Source: Pantoea vagans (GTDB lineage: Bacteria; Pseudomonadota; Gammaproteobacteria; Enterobacterales; Enterobacteriaceae). Taken from it: DNA of 64,000 nt. The translations under genes and the position numbers were made by a program. Within the stretch, counting starts at the first letter, position 1. Every line of letters starts with the position of its first letter. Where the stretch lies: contig NZ_CP011427.1 of the NCBI RefSeq assembly GCF_001506165.1, forward strand, positions 1,550,001-1,614,000, given 5' to 3'. Shown piece after piece: positions 60,000 to 64,000 of the stretch. The notes under the pieces were generated by a model. That model did no database searches. It saw only the letters and a program-made list of their open reading frames with translations, and was not told where the DNA came from.

Positions 60000-61235
60000 T
60001 CATTCTACTGCTTCAACGTGACTGCGACGCTTACGTTCACGCAGGAACAACGTCACCAGGCCAAACCACAGCACACCTGCCGCAAAGTTAATCCCACTGA
60101 ACCACGGGGTGCCGCCACTGAAGTAACCGCTTTTCGCTAACTCAATGCCGATGGCCAGCGTCAGAATGCTGATCATTCCGAGCATGGCGGCAATGCTGCC
60201 TTTGCCTTCATTGCTGGAATAAAGCGTCAGGCGATAGAGACCCGCATTGACCATGCCTGCACCGAAAGCATACAGGCTTAATCCGGCGGTGAGCAGCAGA
60301 TAGGTGTGGCTGTCGAGCAGATTGGCCAGCAAGGCTGTGCTTAACCCAATTAATATCGGCCAGGCGGCGAATTTAACCGGTTGTTCGATAGGCACACGGC
60401 CTGCCAGTTTTCCCAGTGTCAGATTGCCAGCGATCATCGCCAGGAACACCGGCAGTTGCAGCAGCGCGTACTCCATACGCGACAAGCCTTCATCGTGCAT
60501 CAGAATCACCGGTGACAGCGCGACCCAAGTCAGAATCGGGATAAACACCAAACCGATGGCGAAGGATCCGTATACCACCTGACGATCGCGTGCCAGGCGG
60601 CCATAGGTGCGCGCCAGATTGGGAAGGGCGATAGAGTGGCTACGGTCGCCAGCGGTTTCCGGCATGATGCGCCACAGCACCACAAAGGCCACCAGGCTAC
60701 AGATTGCGAACAGCCAGAACATACTGCGCCATTCACCGACCGTCAGCCAGGCTGCTCCAGCCAGCGGACCCGCCAGCGGTGCCAGCAGTGCCACGTTGGC
60801 CATCAGCGCCATCATGCGCACCGCCAGTGCTTCTGCAAAAGCCTCCTGCACGGCGGCGTAGCTGACTGCGCCGATAAAGCACAGGCTAATGCCCTGGATA
60901 AAGCGCAGCGTGACAAACTGCTCGATGTTGCTGACCCAGGTGGTCAGGATGCAGGCCGCCGCAAAGAACAGAATGCCAAACAGCAGCACCGGACGCCGGC
61001 CATATTTATCGGAGAGTGGGCCAAGCAGCCATTGCAGCACCACGCCGCCCATCAGATAGGCTGTCAACGACGTGGAAACCCATTCCGGACCAACGTCAAA
61101 TTCAGAGGTCACCAGCAACATGCCGGGCTGAATCATGTCGTGGGCGATGTAAGTCGCAAACTCAAACAGCACCAGCGCGAGCGGAAACAGCAGCACGCGT
61201 CCGGTCAGTTGCGTAATCGGTTGAAAGCGGGCCAT
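60000..61235 (-). CDS. mdfA: MdfA-family multidrug efflux MFS transporter
   Basis: A 411-aa drug/proton antiporter of the DHA1 group with twelve predicted membrane helices, aligning with E. coli MdfA throughout. Residues linked to MdfA function are conserved: Glu25 and Asp33 (FEFATYIAHDMIQPG, E. coli 26 and 34) and Arg111 (LRFIQGISLCFIGAV). Motif A is GPLSDKYGRRPV. It is downstream of pykA on the same strand but separated by a terminator. Orthology to mdfA rather than a paralogue is probable, not proven. Confidence 0.82.
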   Translation of the reverse strand: MARFQPITQLTGRVLLFPLALVLFEFATYIAHDMIQPGMLLVTSEFDVGPEWVSTSLTAYLMGGVVLQWLLGPLSDKYGRRPVLLFGILFFAAACILTTWVSNIEQFVTLRFIQGISLCFIGAVSYAAVQEAFAEALAVRMMALMANVALLAPLAGPLAGAAWLTVGEWRSMFWLFAICSLVAFVVLWRIMPETAGDRSHSIALPNLARTYGRLARDRQVVYGSFAIGLVFIPILTWVALSPVILMHDEGLSRMEYALLQLPVFLAMIAGNLTLGKLAGRVPIEQPVKFAAWPILIGLSTALLANLLDSHTYLLLTAGLSLYAFGAGMVNAGLYRLTLYSSNEGKGSIAAMLGMISILTLAIGIELAKSGYFSGGTPWFSGINFAAGVLWFGLVTLFLRERKRRSHVEAVE

Positions 61236-61250
61236 CTGGCCTCCTTGTCA

Positions 61251-61290
61251 GAGCAAAAATAAAAACGCGACTGCCAGGCAGTCGCGTTTG
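61251..61290 (-). terminator. Terminator of pykA
   Basis: On the minus strand the stem AAACGCGACTGCC/GGCAGTCGCGTTT is followed by TTATTTTTG, about 40 bp after the pykA stop and upstream of the exporter gene. Confidence 0.9.
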
Positions 61291-61329
61291 TCCATGTTGT
61301 TACAGCCGCTGTCGGTGGTGCGTGAGCGT

Positions 61330-62772
61330 TTAGTCTACGCGCAGGACACGGCTGGTATTGGTGGTGCCGGTGGTCGCCATCACGTCGCCCTGGGTGACAA
61401 TCACCAGGTCGCCAGAAACGAGGAAACCTTTGTCGCGCAACAGGTTCACTGCATCATGCGCGGCGGCAACACCATCGTTGTTGCTGTCGAAATAGACGGG
61501 CGTTACACCACGGAACAGCGCCGTCAGATTCAGGGTACGTTCGTGACGTGACATCGCGAAGATCGGCAGTCCAGAAGTGATACGTGAAGTCATCAAGGCG
61601 GTACGGCCAGATTCAGTCATGGTGATGATGGCGGAAACCCCTTGCAGGTGGTTTGCGGCATACATGGCAGACATGGCAATCGCTTCTTCCACGTTGTCAA
61701 ACTGCACTTCCAGGCGGTGCTTGGAGACGTTCACGCTCGGGATCTTTTCCGCGCCGAGGCACACTTTTGCCATCGCTGACACCGTTTCAGCCGGATACTG
61801 GCCTGCTGCGGTTTCGGCAGACAGCATCACCGCATCGGTACCATCCAACACGGCGTTAGCCACGTCCATGACTTCCGCACGGGTGGGCATCGGGTTGGTG
61901 ATCATCGATTCCATCATCTGGGTAGCGGTAATGATGGTACGGTTCAACTGACGGGCACGACGGATCAGCGCTTTCTGGATACCGACCAGTTCTGGGTCGC
62001 CAATTTCAACACCCAAATCGCCACGCGCCACCATCACCACGTCAGAGGCGAGGATGATGTCATCCATGGCTTCCTGAGTGGCCACCGCTTCAGCTCGTTC
62101 CACTTTGGCTACCAGTTTGGCATCACAACCGGCGTCGCGCGCCAGGCGGCGAGCGTAATTCATATCTTCGCCATTGCGCGGGAAAGAGACGGCCAGGTAA
62201 TCCACGCCGATTTTCGCGGCAGTGATGATATCCACTTTATCTTTCTCTGTCAGCGCTTCTGCAGAGAGACCGCCGCCGAGTTTGTTAATCCCTTTATTGT
62301 TGGAGAGTGGGCCGCCGACGGTGACTTCGGTGAACACTTTGACGCCCTGAACTTCCAACACTTTCAACTGCACGCGGCCATCATCCAGCAACAGGATGTC
62401 GCCAGGCACCACGTCTTCTGGCAGGCCTTTATAGTCGATACCGACTTTTTCTTTGTCGCCTTCGCCTTTGCTCAGGTCTGCATCCAGCAGGAAACGATCG
62501 CCCACGTTAAGGAAGACTTTGCCTTCTTTGAAGGTTGATACACGAATTTTAGGACCTTGCAGGTCACCCAGAATCGCCACGTGACGGCCAAGTTTAGCGG
62601 CAATCTCTCGCACTTTGTTGGCGCGTAGCTGATGGTCTTCAGCCGTACCGTGAGAGAAGTTTAGTCGCACAACGTTAGCGCCCGCCGCGATGATTTTTTC
62701 GAGGTTATTGTCGCGATCGGTAGCTGGACCGAGGGTGGTAACGATCTTGGTTCTTCTGAGACGTCTTGACAT
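61330..62772 (-). CDS. pykA: Pyruvate kinase II
   Basis: A 480-aa glycolytic enzyme converting phosphoenolpyruvate and ADP to pyruvate and ATP. It matches E. coli PykA (AMP-activated isoenzyme) rather than PykF: same length and N-terminus [19 protein letters not shown]. The catalytic stretch [11 protein letters not shown] and the metal site [11 protein letters not shown] are intact. ATG 62772 follows GGAG; an in-frame ATG at 62790 is not supported. It is next to hexR on the same strand, with a CRP-like site between. Confidence 0.97.
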   Translation of the reverse strand: MSRRLRRTKIVTTLGPATDRDNNLEKIIAAGANVVRLNFSHGTAEDHQLRANKVREIAAKLGRHVAILGDLQGPKIRVSTFKEGKVFLNVGDRFLLDADLSKGEGDKEKVGIDYKGLPEDVVPGDILLLDDGRVQLKVLEVQGVKVFTEVTVGGPLSNNKGINKLGGGLSAEALTEKDKVDIITAAKIGVDYLAVSFPRNGEDMNYARRLARDAGCDAKLVAKVERAEAVATQEAMDDIILASDVVMVARGDLGVEIGDPELVGIQKALIRRARQLNRTIITATQMMESMITNPMPTRAEVMDVANAVLDGTDAVMLSAETAAGQYPAETVSAMAKVCLGAEKIPSVNVSKHRLEVQFDNVEEAIAMSAMYAANHLQGVSAIITMTESGRTALMTSRITSGLPIFAMSRHERTLNLTALFRGVTPVYFDSNNDGVAAAHDAVNLLRDKGFLVSGDLVIVTQGDVMATTGTTNTSRVLRVD

Positions 62773-62849
62773 GAAGGACTCCGTTAACAAAGGTTCGTGC
62801 CACTTTCGTAGGACACGGTGTGGTCATCTATTCTATATGATCGATGGGC

Positions 62850-62865
62850 TGTGATTCGACTCACA
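62850..62865. promoter_or_regulatory. CRP-like site upstream of pykA
   Basis: TGTGATTCGACTCACA fits the CRP consensus TGTGA-N6-TCACA with no mismatch. It lies 78 bp before the pykA start codon and about 34 bp upstream of the start expected from a possible -10 box (TAGAAT on the minus strand, 62835-62830), so its effect, activating or repressing, cannot be told. Confidence 0.6.
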
Positions 62866-62883
62866 TTGTGAATGTGATGTTAA

Positions 62884-63735
62884 TTATTTTTCCTGCACGT
62901 GTTTTTCCACGCGCGAATCTTTCAGTGCTTCTTTCACTCGTTTCAGATTTTCGCGGAAAACAGCGCCGCGCTGAAGCGTAAATCCTGTCGCCAGAACATC
63001 AATCACGGTTAATTGCGCCAGGCGGGAGACCATCGGCAGGTAGATATCCGTATCTTCAGGTACATCAAGCGTCAGGGCGAGGGATGCTTCTGCCGCTAAG
63101 GGTGAACCCGGAGAGGTGATAGCCAGAACTGTGGAAGCGTTTACACGCGCCAGGCGAGCCAGTTCTATCATATTTTTGGTGCGGCCAGTATGTGATATGA
63201 GAACAAAAACGTCATTTGGTCCACTATTTATGCAACTCATGCGCTGGATCACAATATCCTCTGACCAGATGACCGGCAGATTAAAGCGCAGAAATTTATT
63301 GGTCGCATCATGCGCCACCACGGCGGAGGCACCAAGGCCAAAAAAGGCAATTTTATTGGCCTGTGTTAACGCCAGAATGGCTTTATCGATCGCCTGTAAA
63401 TCCAGCTGTTGTCGTACCTGGCTCAGCCCGGCGAGCGCAGAATCAAAAATCTTGTGGCTATAACTCTCTACGCTGTCATTTTCTTCCACATCGCGGCTGA
63501 CCCAGCTTGGGCCTTTTGCCAGACTCTGGGCCAGACGTAATTTGAAATCGGGAAAGCCGCGCGTGCCCATGCGGTGACAAAAGCGGTTAACGGTCGGTTC
63601 GCTGACCTCGGCAGCCCGCGCCAGCGTGGCAATACTGGAGTGCATTGCCTGTTGCGGAGCGGCAAGGATCTGTTCCGCCACTTTGCGCTCTGATTTGCTC
63701 AGCGCCTCAAGTTGCGCCTGTATGTGTTCCAGCAT
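62884..63735 (-). CDS. hexR: HexR, RpiR-family regulator of central carbon metabolism
   Basis: A 283-aa regulator with an N-terminal helix-turn-helix (SKSERKVAEQIL, SEPTVNRFCHRMGTRGFPDFK) and a C-terminal SIS sugar-phosphate domain (FFGLGASAVVAHDA, LISHTGRTKNMIEL). In enterobacteria HexR controls zwf, edd-eda and related genes and senses 2-keto-3-deoxy-6-phosphogluconate. I chose ATG 63735 (MLEHIQAQLEALSKSE), which matches the E. coli N-terminus and has AGGT upstream; ATG 63768 would add eleven residues. zwf, normally divergent from hexR, would lie beyond the window. Confidence 0.94.
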   Translation of the reverse strand: MLEHIQAQLEALSKSERKVAEQILAAPQQAMHSSIATLARAAEVSEPTVNRFCHRMGTRGFPDFKLRLAQSLAKGPSWVSRDVEENDSVESYSHKIFDSALAGLSQVRQQLDLQAIDKAILALTQANKIAFFGLGASAVVAHDATNKFLRFNLPVIWSEDIVIQRMSCINSGPNDVFVLISHTGRTKNMIELARLARVNASTVLAITSPGSPLAAEASLALTLDVPEDTDIYLPMVSRLAQLTVIDVLATGFTLQRGAVFRENLKRVKEALKDSRVEKHVQEK

Positions 63736-64000
63736 GTCGTTAACCTGATGCTCCTCAATCACTTTCATTAAATGATGAAATCGCTGCCAATTCTCAAGAA
63801 TATACCGTGTAATACCGGCTCGCACGCAGCAGCGGACAAATGTAAGCGCGATTTTTTTGTCATACTTTGATCGTTGCCGGGTTTTTCCCGACAAACATCG
63901 AAACAGAAAAAAAGCCTAAAGCGCACACGACAACACATCTTTGTTCGCCATCATGTTCAAAGTAATGGCTAATGCCACACCGCGTCTGGGTTGTTACGAT
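63736..64000. other. Upstream region of hexR to the window edge
   Basis: 265 bp without an assignable gene. TTTCAT-N6-ATGAAA (63764-63783 region) is a short inverted repeat just upstream of hexR. A plus-strand ATG near 63953 opens a frame to the edge (MFKVMANATPRLGCYD), but it does not resemble Zwf or another protein I know and is not called. Confidence 0.4.

Noticed and set aside
63953..64000. Possible start of a gene at the right edge
   Set aside because: Only 16 codons are visible; they do not resemble zwf, the expected neighbour of hexR, and no strong ribosome site precedes the ATG.

Overview
The window is chromosomal DNA from an enterobacterium, most likely Pantoea or another Erwiniaceae. 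Several blocks follow the Escherichia coli gene order closely (pth-ychH / prs-ispE-lolB / hemA-prfA-prmC-sirB2-sirB1-kdsA; flhBAE / argS; cmoBA-yecE / aspS-nudB-yebC-ruvC-ruvAB / znuBC / znuA-mepM-lpxM; pykA-hexR). The proteins are close to but distinct from E. coli, and E. coli neighbours such as dauA, chaB, yecN and yecD are missing. The genus is inferred from protein similarity and layout only. I see no rRNA, tRNA, CRISPR array, insertion sequence or prophage.

Layout. 1-10.9 kb: housekeeping genes (start of ychF, pth, ychH, a membrane diguanylate cyclase, prs, ispE, lolB, hemA, prfA, prmC, sirB2/sirB1, kdsA). 11.0-13.3 kb: chaA and chaC without chaB. 13.3-22.3 kb: eight minus-strand genes that resemble only the regulatory and inner-membrane part of a type VI secretion system: SH3-like lipoprotein, TssL with an OmpA domain, a short TssM, TagF, FHA protein, PP2C phosphatase, a periplasmic protein of unknown function, and a Ser/Thr kinase. 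No sheath, tube, baseplate, ClpV or TssJ gene is present. 22.8-34.7 kb: a Klebsiella-type nitrate assimilation cluster (nasR, nasFED transporter, a nasC-nasB fusion, nasA, a uroporphyrinogen-III methyltransferase). 34.8-38.4 kb: flagellar flhBAE. 38.5-48.9 kb: argS, a 40-aa membrane protein gene, yecM, a PatB/MalY-like lyase, cutC, an unknown secreted protein, a GldA-like dehydrogenase, a LysE/RhtB exporter, cmoB-cmoA and yecE. 49.2-64 kb: aspS, nudB, yebC, ruvC, ruvAB, znuBC/znuA, mepM, lpxM, an MdfA-like exporter, pykA and hexR.

How the genes work together. The nas cluster forms a coherent unit: a sigma-54 promoter with two NtrC-like sites, a leader with an ANTAR-type hexaloop hairpin and a terminator (the target expected for NasR), nitrate uptake, nitrate and nitrite reduction to ammonium, and the first dedicated enzyme for the siroheme cofactor. 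The kinase/phosphatase/FHA/TagF set is a complete threonine-phosphorylation switch next to a TssLM membrane pair that cannot form a normal T6SS by itself. Three copies of a palindromic repeat lie between convergent gene pairs at 10.9, 44.4 and 59.9 kb. The ruvC terminator doubles as a match to the ruvAB LexA box.
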